Source: Tillus elongatus
Lineage: Eukaryota; Arthropoda; Insecta; Coleoptera; Cleridae
Assembly: GCA_964006375.1 (NCBI GenBank)
Contig: OZ023262.1
Location: 88,763,654-88,827,653 of the forward strand
DNA: 64,000 nucleotides
Reading direction: 5' to 3'
Below, piece by piece: positions 1 through 9,856 of this stretch. The notes beneath the pieces are model-generated. The model was not told the origin of the DNA, searched no databases, and was given only the letters and a program-made list of their open reading frames with translations. How positions within the stretch are numbered: position 1 is the stretch's first letter; each line of letters starts with the position of its first letter. Position numbers and translations under genes: made by a program.

Positions 1-147
1 ATACCTTACTAATAGTGTACAATTTATTTGAAAATTCACTACTATAATGCACTTGCTACGTACCGAACATTTTTCATTATCAAGAATGAAACGCTATTAC
101 TTTGTTGTTAATTATTTAGTGTATTGTAAGGAAGTTCGTTAACCGGT
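1..147. repeat. 147-bp direct duplication, copy 1
   Basis: Bases 1-147 are repeated in the same orientation at 2471-2617 with no difference that I can find, ending at the shared AACCGGT. The repeat may extend leftwards beyond the window. The first copy runs into a (TA)n array, the second into unique sequence. Confidence 0.9.
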
Positions 148-150
148 ATA

Positions 151-228
<78 letters not shown>

Positions 229-345
229 CACATTTCAACTCAGTTTGGCTATTGGTTCTAGGGGCCCTAATTCGCGTGCATTTAAAGAAATTTTCCAAAT
301 GTCTTACGATCGATACGATATTACTGTTTTTAAAATGTTCCAGCA
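147..345 (-). repeat. Repeat A left part with (TA)n array (copy A0)
   Basis: A (TA)n array with a few CA/GT interruptions occupies 147-229. The following 110 bases are the reverse complement of the left part of repeat A, whose landmarks are a cccgactttt-like block, an ATTTCTTCAAATGAGCGC-like block and a CCCCTAGAACCCATAT-like block. The copy is clearly diverged. Its left end faces copy A1 at 811 in inverted orientation. Confidence 0.6.
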
Positions 346-810
346 AATAGTTTCGGGTCATTACCTACAGGTTGAGGGCAGCTGCAGTACTTTCCTTTTA
401 AGGGACTTAGGTCATATTTAACATATATATTCATAGGCTAGTATGCATGCTTTCTTATGAAGTGTGTCCTATCGGTCACAAATTAATCTTTACAATTTTA
501 CTAATTGCCCCTTGGTATATAAGCGAAAAATCGTAAAATTCCTCTTCAGACAGGCAAGCAACTTCGATATGTTTTATCTCCGGAACCAATCATTTGTAGA
601 ATTGCTATTTTATGCATTGCTGTTAAATAAACCATGTTTTTAAATTGCTGTTAACAACTGACAACCACTGTCATGCGATTACAATCAGACAGCTAAGGCA
701 ATTTAAGCAAAATTAACATTACCAACTGTTAAAAATATTGATACCTTTTATGTCTTCTTTTTAATTAATACGGTCCAAAAAGGAGACTCAAATTGTTTTT
801 GCTTCCTTTT
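346..810. other. Non-coding stretch between two inverted repeat-A ends
   Basis: No open reading frame or RNA gene is recognised. It lies between the facing left ends of repeat-A copies A0 and A1. Confidence 0.5.
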
Positions 811-920
811 TGTGAATTTTCATTAAGAAAATTCACTAACGAGAGATATCGGTGGTAATATTTTTGAAAATTTTCTTCAACCGAGCGTGAACTAGGGCCA
901 CTAGAACCCAAATTCAAGGT

Positions 921-1012
<92 letters not shown>
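811..1012 (+). repeat. Repeat A left part with (TA)n array (copy A1)
   Basis: Begins with the TGAATTTTC/GAAAATTCACTAA palindrome typical of the left end of repeat A and runs into a pure (TA)n array at 925-1012. The right part is absent. The 3' end of a LINE abuts the array directly. Confidence 0.65.
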
Positions 1013-2340
1013 CTTTATTAACCTTTGATCAAGTACATACATACTACAGGCACGTCAAAGAATTATAAAAACATAAAATGTCAGTATTCAATAATTACAA
1101 AAACAGAAGTCAAAAATAACAACACCACTTTACATACAGAACCAACTACAAAAATATACAATCAGTTTACATCACACCTAAATTTATAGTTACAACGGTG
1201 CTATTTTTACAGCCATTATCATTCTCTCCGTTGCCCAGGGCCTGTACACATTTCAATAAATTCATGATATGATAAAAAGAATTGTCAACCAAAAATGATT
1301 TCAACCTATGTTTGAAGCAGCTCAGTGTATCCGCAGCCTTAATCTCCTGAGGAAGCATATTAAAATAGAAGCAGCCAGCATACACAGGTGATTTCTTGTA
1401 TGCCATATACTGGTAATTTGGCAAGTGGATGTCATTTCTTGCCCGGGTAGTGTAGCTGTGAACTGCACTGTTTTTAGTAAACCTGTTCCTACGTGCATAT
1501 GTGAAACTCAGGAGTTTATACAAATACACCCCCGTGACAGTCAACAGTTTTTTTGTTTTAAAAGTAGTCCTGTATGATACTTTTTGTCGTAGTCCAAAAA
1601 TCAGGCGGATTACTCGTTTTTTGGCATACGAAAACCCTGTGTATATCATTTGCATGACCACACACTATTATGTTGTATGCCAGCACACTATACACTAAAG
1701 CAAAATACACATTAATTAGAGAAATTGCATTTAAGGTGTTCTTCAGCTTCATGATGCAAAAATAGGCCTTACCCAATTTGTTTGATATACCTTCTATCTG
1801 GATGTCCCATGAGAGCCTATTATCTAAAATGCAACCTAAAAAGTTGGTGGAGGTACTTAAGGCAATATAGTTATCATTAAAATGAAAATTAATATCAATA
1901 GAAGGCTCTCGACATCTTCCCATAAACTCTACACAAACTGTCTTAGAACTATTTACAATCAGGTGATTGCTGCAGCACCACTGACCGAAGTGCGACAAAA
2001 TACTATTCACCTTACGCATAGCATCGGACAATACCGGATCCGGAACTACGATTGCTATGTCGTCCGCGTACATAAACAACCTCCCACCTGTCAGATAGTT
2101 GGGAAGATCATTTACGTACAACATAAACATAAGTGGTCCCAGGACGCTTCTCTGCGGAGCGCCCAGCTTTATTTCATATTCATCAGATTTAACACCGTCC
2201 ACTGAAACTACTAATCGCCTGTCTCTTACAAACGATACAAGCCAATCACTAACAGGTCCCCTAAGTCCGACCGCATTTAATTTTCTTTCGAAGAAATGGA
2301 ATTTGTAACACAATTGTTTTAAAGATACTTGCATTACTTA
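1012..2340 (-). pseudogene. Truncated LINE reverse transcriptase (CR1/Jockey-like)
   Basis: This is the C-terminal half of a non-LTR retrotransposon reverse transcriptase. The upstream reading frame (minus strand, from about 2334) shows the usual RT landmarks: a GAPQRSVLGPL block, then the catalytic FMYADDIA motif, then an NFLGCILDNRLSW block. The following thumb/C-terminal region (KKRVIRLIFGL, then HSYTTRARNDIHLPN) is in another frame, so there is at least one frameshift between about 1600 and 1660. The 5' part (endonuclease and fingers) is missing, a typical 5' truncation. The 3' end abuts a (TA)n array at 1012. The clade assignment rests on motif style only. Confidence 0.8.
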
Positions 2341-2470
2341 CACATATCTCTGCCAAATTATCATTTTCTAGCTCTATATAAAATAGAAATTTCTTCAAAT
2401 AATCGCTAACTGGGACCTTTAAAACCGATTTCCTAGGTCCATTTAAATTTAAGGACTTAGTTTTATTAAT

Positions 2471-2617
2471 ATACCTTACTAATAGTGTACAATTTATTTG
2501 AAAATTCACTACTATAATGCACTTGCTACGTACCGAACATTTTTCATTATCAAGAATGAAACGCTATTACTTTGTTGTTAATTATTTAGTGTATTGTAAG
2601 GAAGTTCGTTAACCGGT
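2471..2617. repeat. 147-bp direct duplication, copy 2
   Basis: Same sequence as bases 1-147. Together they bracket copies A0/A1 and the LINE fragment. Confidence 0.9.
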
Positions 2618-3410
2618 TAAATTTTATCTACCGTTAATTTTTGCAATAAATTTTAAAACAACAGCATTTTTAAATATAGAATAAACATATATTTTGAATG
2701 AGGTATCACAAACCCCTAGCTCCCATTTTAAAATTTGGCAGTTGCAGCTGTCACTCGAAGGCGGTTGGATGTAGAGACGAAGTTTTCTGGTTGCACAATG
2801 TGATTTTTTAATCTAAAACTAACGTGCTTCAAATTTTTTAATAAATGTAAACAGTAATTGAGATACTGAATTTATTCCATTTGGGATTCCACATTGTATA
2901 GTACTTGACAAAATCCTGAATCATGCAGCACGTCCTTTGATAGCTTTGTCATATATCTTTTCAATCTGCAGCCTATTTCTTTTTGAAGTTGAGTAAAGAA
3001 AGAAACTTCAAATATATAACGATCATATTTTTATTTTGTAGTATTCGCATGATGAAAATGTAATAATTTTTTTGTGCTTGCACCTAAAGACACGTGTGAA
3101 CACTTTTCGCTGTCTGGTAGCACACAAGCGCAAGTGAAACGTGTAATTTGCAGCAAGAATATGGGATACAAAGTAAGAAATAAAGTGGGTGGTTCGCAAG
3201 AGGCGACGTAACAATTTGTAGTTAAGAGAGTGTCTGTTTTCTCCTACACTTTTATATGTACGACACACTGGGAATGTATATACTTTACTTGTAATTGCCT
3301 TGGGGGTTCACACGCAGCTGAATATTAAGTCTTAACTTAATGTTTAGAGGAGACAACAAACGTAAATTACCCTATTCTGTTTCACATGACACTACGGTTC
3401 AACCCAATAA
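2618..3410. other. Non-coding stretch, nothing recognised
   Basis: AT-rich sequence with only short chance reading frames. No transposon, RNA or repeat landmark is recognised on either strand. Confidence 0.5.
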
Positions 3411-3415
3411 CGTAT

Positions 3416-3790
3416 TGTAACATTCTTCGAGGTTCGGGATTTGTTGACTAACAAAACACAGCTTTTTAAACTACAAATTTATTACAGCTAATTATTTTCC
3501 GACAATAAACCCACCAACCAGAATATTACTCTATTACGAACGTCCATAGAACTTTATTTCACTATTCACTTTCCATGATCACTACTGACTGACTGCTCTA
3601 TCTTTGGCTTTATTTATACAATCCATATGGGTTCTAGACTTTTCTACATTGTTCCAAATCTGTCACTTCTAGTCTATTCTCGAAATATAATTTGAGAGTA
3701 TTTGCTGTTACCAACACACTTTACAAGATGATTGTGACCATAGAAGTAACATGCTTCATTAACTTAATTTTCATAGAAAGGGATGTGACA
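3416..3790 (-). mobile_element. Long terminal repeat of a Ty3/gypsy-like element
   Basis: Read on the minus strand this 375-bp block starts TGTCACATCC and ends AATGTTACA (TG...CA). It contains a TATA box (TATAAATA, around 3607-3617) with repeated TCAGTCAGT initiators about 30 nt downstream and an AATAAA signal. It is preceded on the minus strand by a purine tract (AGAAGGGGACAG, 3791-3803) and a remnant of an integrase C-terminus. This is the order expected for integrase, polypurine tract and 3' LTR. The second LTR is not seen, so no target duplication can be confirmed. Confidence 0.65.
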
Positions 3791-4025
3791 CTGTCCCCTT
3801 CTTATATTTGACCGACGGGGTCGAATTCTGTAATTTCTTGGTACGGCGTAAGCGAATGATGGCGAGAGACAACGTCGTTCATAGTTTTCACCACCCAATA
3901 TGGACGTTTTCATAATTTCTGTAGTTTCGGTGACCGTCGCTTGCCTCGTACTGGATTGTAGAGCCACACCCGATATTCTTCTTCAAACCCAGCCGAAAAA
4001 GCTCGAACGTCGCTTTATACTCCTA
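3791..4025 (-). pseudogene. Gypsy integrase C-terminal remnant
   Basis: On the minus strand one frame reads VWLYNPVRGKRRSPKLQKL, a stop, then RPYWVVKTMNDVVSRHHS. This is the chromodomain-less GPY/F-type end of a Ty3/gypsy integrase (known pattern: WLY-P, SPKL, W-GPY-V). It carries at least one in-frame stop and lies directly upstream of the purine tract and LTR at 3416-3790. The rest of the pol gene is not recognisable. Confidence 0.65.
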
Positions 4026-4289
4026 TGTGAGATCTGTTAGCCGAACGGGTGGTCTCCCTGTTCTTTATCAGAACGAAGCTCCCTTTGCATTAGTTTTTCC
4101 TTCAGATTCCTCCTGTGTTGGTGTCCCTACTCGGCAGAAATTCCTGCAGGCCTTATTCTGCTCGTCGACATCCACTCTGTACCAACAAATGTTTTCATTG
4201 GCCTTTTTTCTGCGTTTGCTTCAACCTACATGGCATATATACGCTTTGTCTTGTGCTTTTCCCAGGATCTTAACTCTTACTTTTGACTA

Positions 4290-5215
4290 AATAAGTGGGT
4301 CGTTTCAATGGCAACTTCGATTTCATGTTTCATGTCGTCAATCGTCTTTGGATGGTTAGCGTAACACTTGTCTTTAACGGCTCCCCACAAAAAAAGTCCA
4401 ACGGAGTCAATTTGCAGCTTCTAGGTGGCCAATTGACATCAGCATTTCGGCTGATTGTGCGATTTTCGAAAACAGTCCGCAACAGATTGATTGTTACGTT
4501 GGCTGTGTGACACGTTGCGCCGTCCTGTTGAAACCAAAAGTCGTCTATGTCATTTTCTTCAATTTCGGGAAACAAAAAATATCTTAGCATGGCGCGGTAG
4601 CGATCGCCGTTCACCGTATCGGCGTTTTCTTGCTCATTTTTGAAGAAAAATTGCTCAAGAATTCCGCCAGGCCAAAATCCGCACCAGACAGTCAATCGTT
4701 GTGGATGCATTGGTTTCTCCACGATAACGTGTGGATCTTTTGAGCCCCAGGTATGACAATTTTGCTTATTGAGGTATCCTCCGAGGTGAAAATGAGCTTC
4801 ATTTGAAAATATGATTTTTCAGTAAAAATGCTCATCTTCGATCAAGCGGTTTTCGGCCCATTGAGCAAACCAAAAATGCATCGGAAGGTCATGCTACTTC
4901 AGCTTTTGCACTAATTGAATTTTGTACGCATTCATATACAGATCTTTAGACATCATTCTTCTCAAACGAGTGCGTGAAATGTTCAATTCATGAGAACGAT
5001 GACGACTTGATGTTGATGGTTGTCACGCACACTCTGAACAAGAGCAGCGATGTTTTCGGTTAAGCGCACTAGACGAGTACGTACACGGATTGTTTCATCC
5101 AACAACGATCCAGTTTCACGAACTTGCTTCCCAAATTGATCCACAGACTGCGTTTTTGGCACACCCTTTTGTCATTTTTTTTTTGTAAATTTCTTACTAT
5201 TTAATAAGAAGACTC
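4290..5215 (-). pseudogene. Mariner-like (IS630/Tc1 superfamily) transposase fossil
   Basis: The readable part (minus strand, 4330-4722) contains RLTVWCGFWPGGI, then FWFQQDGATCHTA with the second catalytic Asp, then WPPRSCKLTPLDFFCGEP with the third acidic position. These are hallmarks of a large insect family of DDE transposases. Upstream, in broken frames around 4990-5170, the helix-turn-helix/linker region is recognisable (VRTRLVRLTENIAALVQSVR). Stops and frame changes make it inactive. I could not define its terminal inverted repeats. The first catalytic Asp region is disrupted. Confidence 0.75.
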
Positions 5216-5664
5216 ACCATTTTGAAAATAAGTTTTTAATATTTCCCAACATAAAACGAACTTTCTGTCACATCAGAAATGTCATCAAACCATCCAACCT
5301 CAAAATAACCTATAGTTCCAATTCCAAACGTCAGATGGCCCACCCAGTACAACATATGTGTATGTGGCGCTAGCTACGTTACAACTATTCAGAAGTTTAT
5401 TTTACTTAAAAAGCTTTTATATTCACCTAATAGGCATCTAACATTTTAATTATCAAGTACTTATATTTAGCGAAACGATGTTTATCTCCCCTTGATGTGA
5501 TTATCTTCTTATTTAATTATTGCCAAAGGCAATATTATTTGCTGTTTACTGGTGTATAACGTAGAAACGTAATTAATTTTATTAATAAAATTCACGATTA
5601 TAAACGCCTCATTATCTTAAAACGATTACTTTGTAATACAATTATTTACACTTAGTTTGAAAGG

Positions 5665-5905
5665 TCAAGTGCAGCGGTAAGAACATGTGCCTCTGAACCA
5701 AAGGGTACTGGGTTCGGTTTCCAGGGTTTCCATTTCACTTTTCAGTATACACTGCATGTAAAATGAACATCAACCCAGCTTGTGACATTGTATTTGAGCA
5801 AGTTGAATGTATGCACTTCTTACTTCGTGGGGGACGTAAAGCCGTCGATCCCGTGCCCATGTACGTTTAAGACCCCTACCATGCTTACAGAAAGGCAGGG
5901 GTAGT
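5665..5905 (+). mobile_element. tRNA-derived SINE, old and 3'-truncated
   Basis: Shares the head (GTAAGAACATGTGCCTCTGAACC, here split by substitutions) and the body landmarks TTTGAGCAAGTTGAATG, GTAAAGCCGTCG and ACAGAAAGGCAGGGGT with four better preserved copies at 36301, 42899, 46357 and 51355. It is the most diverged copy and lacks the 3' tail. Confidence 0.8.
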
Positions 5906-6099
5906 TCTATTTTTATTCATTCCGTAGTTACATGAAAAGCCGCACTATCCCAATTAAAAAAAATCGCTAAATACCTGGTCGCATAATCTGATCGGTTATT
6001 AGATATAAACTGTTGGACCTGTGCGGTGGTCAAAATTCAATATATAAAGGCCAGGTCAGAACTGGCACGGACCGGGGAATCCGACTGTCGAAATAAAAC

Positions 6100-6820
<721 letters not shown>

Positions 6821-7172
6821 AGTAGATAGTGCGCCACCTGGGACCATCCCCTCCACTTTTTACTGCGCATGCGCGTGACGTCATGCGCATGCGCTGACCT
6901 GCGCAGACCTGTGACAGTTGACAGCTGACCTGTCAGATTTGACAGGTGTCAAATGTCACTGACCTGACAGCTGTCAGCTGTCAGCTGTCAGCTAACCTGA
7001 CAGCTGTCAACGTCAGCTGTCACCTGACCTGACATGTGTCAACGTCAAATGTCACCTGACCTGTCAGATGACGTCACAAGCATTCCAAGATGGCTGACCT
7101 GTAATAGACAGTTGCAACCCGGGTTCTCTCTATGGAACTAACCTGAGATGACGTCACAAGCATTCCAAGATG
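6821..7172 (+). repeat. Left terminal inverted repeat (352 bp)
   Basis: Matches the reverse complement of 16593-16944 at all but one position; the first 282 bp are identical. It contains two GCGCATGCGC palindromes around TGACGTCA (about 6863-6895), then a dense run of GACAGCTGTC, TGACCTG and ACATGTGT-type motifs. Confidence 0.95.
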
Positions 7173-7470
7173 GCTGACCTGTCATAGACAGTTGCAACCC
7201 GGGTTCTCTCTATGGAACTAACCTGAGATGACGTCACAAGCATTCCAAGATGGCTGACCTGTAAGAGACATCTGCAACTCCGGGTTCTCTCTATGGAACT
7301 AACCTGAGATGACGTCACAAGCATTCCAAGATGGCTGACCTGTAAGAGACATCTGCAACTCCGGGTTCTCTCTATGGAACTAACCTGAGATGACGTCACA
7401 AGCGTTCCAAGATGTCTGACCTGTGTGTCCATAGATAGCCACAAGTCAGGTTAGGTATTAACTGTCTTGT
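7067..7470 (+). repeat. 80/81-bp tandem array in the left arm
   Basis: Units start at GATGACGTCACAAG at 7067, 7147, 7227, 7308 and 7389, giving periods of 80, 80, 81 and 81. Each carries TGACGTCA, TTCCAAGATGGCTGACCTG and TTCTCTCTATGGAACTAACC. The right arm has only one full and one partial unit, so the array expanded on the left only. Open reading frames through it are a by-product of the near-81-nt period. Confidence 0.9.
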
Positions 7471-7472
7471 GA

Positions 7473-8640
7473 TGACGTAAGATGTTCCGTCTGACCTGTG
7501 TGTCCATAGATATCTACAAGTCAGGTCTCCATGTGTGTATTTGAAGAATACCATCTGTCTGATTGTTTATTAAGGTTATGTATGTATGTGTTTATTAAGG
7601 TTAGGTGTTCGTATACAGACTGATTACCAAGCCATTTTGATTGTTTATTAAGGTTATGTTTGTATTTGTTGATTAAGGTTATGTTCGTACACACACACAC
7701 TACTGTCTGTATTTGTTTATTAAGGTTATGTTCACACACGTGTTGATTACCAGTCATATGATTGTTTGTTAAGGTTATGTATTTGTTATTTGAATGCAAA
7801 CAGAGATAATACAAGATTGTACTTACATACAACAAGAGACGTCAGCCTTCTTTCACAGCTTAATACACACACTACTGAACAGGTGTCTTCTGTGTTGAGG
7901 ATACAGACAGACAACTGATTGCCATTGTTGAAGCTTATACATGCTGTTTAACAAACACGTCATGACAGTTCAAAGTCTTTGCTTAAACTGACAGATGCAT
8001 GTGTATTTGAAAGAAAAGCATTCGCCTGAACTTAGATTTGAACCCACGAACCTCGAATCAGCCGTTGTTTGCTTTACATATATACACTGTCCCTAAACCA
8101 ATAGCTCCACAGACACACACGTTAAAAGTTTGTTCGCTGTTGTATATATAAAACAAAGCCAGTTGTTGTTTACATATGAGGTTAGGTGTTCGTATACATG
8201 TTGATTACCAATCATCTGATTGTTTAGTAAGGTTATGTTTGTATTTGTTATTTGAATGCAAACAGACATAATAAGAAGAGTGTACTTACATACAGCAAGA
8301 GACGTCATCCTTGTTTCACGACTTAACACATACTGAACAAGTGTCTCTCTTGTATTGAGGAAACAAACTGATGTAAGAGAGAGAGGCCTTACAAAGGATA
8401 AACAACGTTTTACAGTTGTTAACCTTGATCCTGTTTGAGCTTGTCTGTGTATCTGTTTAATATACACAAGAGAGAGGCCCTCTTAAAGGTAAACAACCTG
8501 TCAGTTGATGACCTTGTGTTATATCTGTTCAATAACCCCACATTATTCGTGTTTGAGCTTGTCTAGAATACAGTCATTAGAAGTATGACATCATCCATGT
8601 AAAAACAAATACAGTTTAAAACGGTTACTGTGGGTAACAT
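7473..8640. other. Left subterminal non-coding arm with iterons
   Basis: Holds about seven copies of TTGTTTATTAAGGTTATG or one-base variants, near 7563, 7587, 7640, 7666, 7712, 7762 and 8218. It also holds a diverged direct duplication (the blocks around 7740-7890 and 8190-8350 share TACTTACATACA, GAGACGTCA and GTATTGAGGA/TGTTGAGGA landmarks). No protein-coding frame is credible; those seen consist of the repeats. Confidence 0.75.
8024..8114 (-). other. tRNA-like sequence, left copy
   Basis: On the minus strand, a B-box-like GGGTTCAAATC lies 3' of a degraded A-box region, and the ends GTCTG and CAGGC can pair as in an acceptor stem. The T-stem and anticodon arm do not fold well, so it is not called a functional tRNA. 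The same block, also with tRNA-like boxes, occurs in inverted orientation in the right arm at 15938-16018. Confidence 0.35.
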
Positions 8641-8690
8641 GTATAAATTGGCTACACACAGACACTCTTAAACATATTCACAAGTCAGTT
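8641..8690 (+). promoter_or_regulatory. Putative promoter of the KilA-N gene
   Basis: A TATA box (GTATAAAT, 8641-8648) is followed by a TCAGTT initiator-like sequence at 8685-8690. The spacing of about 45 nt is longer than at the other genes of the element, so the start site is uncertain. Confidence 0.4.
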
Positions 8691-8742
8691 GTTGTTGAGA
8701 AAAGACTTACTGCAGTTTGTTCTAACCCAAATCTGTTTTAAA

Positions 8743-9678
8743 ATGGCTACATTAAGTGATGTGTGTTACCAACAAATTAAAGACAACTTCTGGTATGGTC
8801 TATTTGGAGATTTTCAACTTATTATCGATAAGAACACTGGCTATTTTAATGCAACTAAACTGTGTAAAACTAGTAATAAAAAATTATATCATTGGATGGA
8901 AAATAAGAAAACTAAAGAGTTGATTGCCTATTACAACAGTCGGCTGAAGGAACAATTGGGTTATCGGAATACCGAAAAGCCAAATATTCCAACCGAAGGA
9001 GCCCACTTAGAGTCGCTTCCAAAGGGTCGAAATACTAATACCCTAAAAACGGACGCAGCATCTCAAGTAACACCAGCAACAGCTACATACGTATTAAACA
9101 TTGGTGGAGCGCTCGCTGAAAACGACACGATATCTGGTACATATGTGTGTAAAGATTTGATAGTAAATTTGGCTTGCTGGATATCCAATCAGTTCTATGA
9201 CAAATGCAACCAAATTATTTTTGATTTTTTCCTAAACGAATTTGATCAGAAATACAAGGACAACCTAGATGCGATTGAAGTAAAATTAATGGAGATAAAT
9301 GATGAGGTGCAACGTATGCGAGAAACAAATGCTAAAGTCACAGAATATCTTGAAGATATATCCCCAAAGCCAAGTAACCTGGGAAAAATAAGTGTGTTTG
9401 GTTTACTTGCAAGAAACGAGACAGGCGCCCCCTATCCATATCATGCTGTAAGAACACAAAAGAAAAGTTTCCCCAGGGCTGTGAGGAACTTTAAAAATAA
9501 ACACCCCAACGCCCAAGTGATCCTAAACAAGCTGTACGATCCAAATGTAGTAAATCTCTTTAACAGAATAAAGACTGAAGTGAAATACCTTACAGCACAT
9601 AGAAACAACCTACATATAGCTGATGTAGCACAAGATAAGTTTGTTCAGGATATTATTGCTTTAAGACATACTTTTTAA
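8743..9678 (+). CDS. KilA-N domain DNA-binding protein
   Basis: Predicted 311-residue protein. I place the start at ATG 8743 (context AAAATGG); the open frame extends 18 codons upstream without an ATG. The N-terminal part (about residues 16-55) has the KilA-N signature: an aromatic/Gly-rich strand, then GYFNATKLC, then a HW motif. KilA-N proteins of large DNA viruses and their mobile relatives bind DNA. The C-terminal third (about 220-311, from SVFGLLARN) resembles the DUF3627/MSV199-type C-termini found with KilA-N in insect DNA viruses. A short coiled-coil-prone stretch (about 185-205) lies between. It is the only plus-strand gene in the left half of the element and converges on the DUF8207-like gene. 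It may regulate element genes or bind the iterons; that role is inference. Confidence 0.8.
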   Translation: MATLSDVCYQQIKDNFWYGLFGDFQLIIDKNTGYFNATKLCKTSNKKLYHWMENKKTKELIAYYNSRLKEQLGYRNTEKPNIPTEGAHLESLPKGRNTNTLKTDAASQVTPATATYVLNIGGALAENDTISGTYVCKDLIVNLACWISNQFYDKCNQIIFDFFLNEFDQKYKDNLDAIEVKLMEINDEVQRMRETNAKVTEYLEDISPKPSNLGKISVFGLLARNETGAPYPYHAVRTQKKSFPRAVRNFKNKHPNAQVILNKLYDPNVVNLFNRIKTEVKYLTAHRNNLHIADVAQDKFVQDIIALRHTF

Positions 9679-9689
9679 TTGTATTACAA

Positions 9690-9695
9690 AATAAA
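9690..9695 (+). terminator. Polyadenylation signal AATAAA for the KilA-N gene
   Basis: AATAAA lies 11 nt past the stop codon. The minus-strand signal of the converging gene (TTTATT at 9720-9725) is only about 25 nt away, so the two transcripts end face to face. Confidence 0.7.
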
Positions 9696-9720
9696 AACAC
9701 ATTAATTTTAACAAAGACTT

Positions 9721-9843
9721 TTATTTGATTCTAAGTACAAGTATGTAAACTCTTTGTTGGAATACATTTATAGAATTATTAACATTAGATGGTTCAGTGT
9801 TGCGTTGGTGCTGTTGTTGTTGTTGTCGTCGGTGTCTCTTCAT
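9721..9843 (-). CDS. Possible 40-residue basic protein
   Basis: An ATG at 9843 opens a 41-codon frame beginning MKRHRR followed by a short glutamine run and ending with a hydrophobic-basic tail. Its TAA stop is part of the AATAAA polyadenylation signal, the same economy seen at the end of the PX-like gene. It starts 13 nt after the stop of the DUF8207-like gene and would be on the same transcript. No homologue is recognised and it could be chance. Confidence 0.3.
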   Translation of the reverse strand: MKRHRRQQQQQHQRNTEPSNVNNSINVFQQRVYILVLRIK

Positions 9844-9856
9844 GGCTGTGGGCTTA

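Noticed and set aside
7154..7444. 96-codon minus-strand repeat protein in the left arm
   Set aside because: It is the 80/81-bp tandem repeat read through; there is no start context, promoter or homology, and the right arm lacks it.
7521..8467. Minus-strand frames of about 100-120 codons rich in NLNKQ and TLINK
   Set aside because: They are made of the iteron repeats, and equivalent frames appear in the right arm in the other orientation.
8689..8742. An extended N-terminus for the KilA-N gene
   Set aside because: The extension starts at TTG, lies at the putative initiator, and the first ATG at 8743 has a good context and begins the conserved part.
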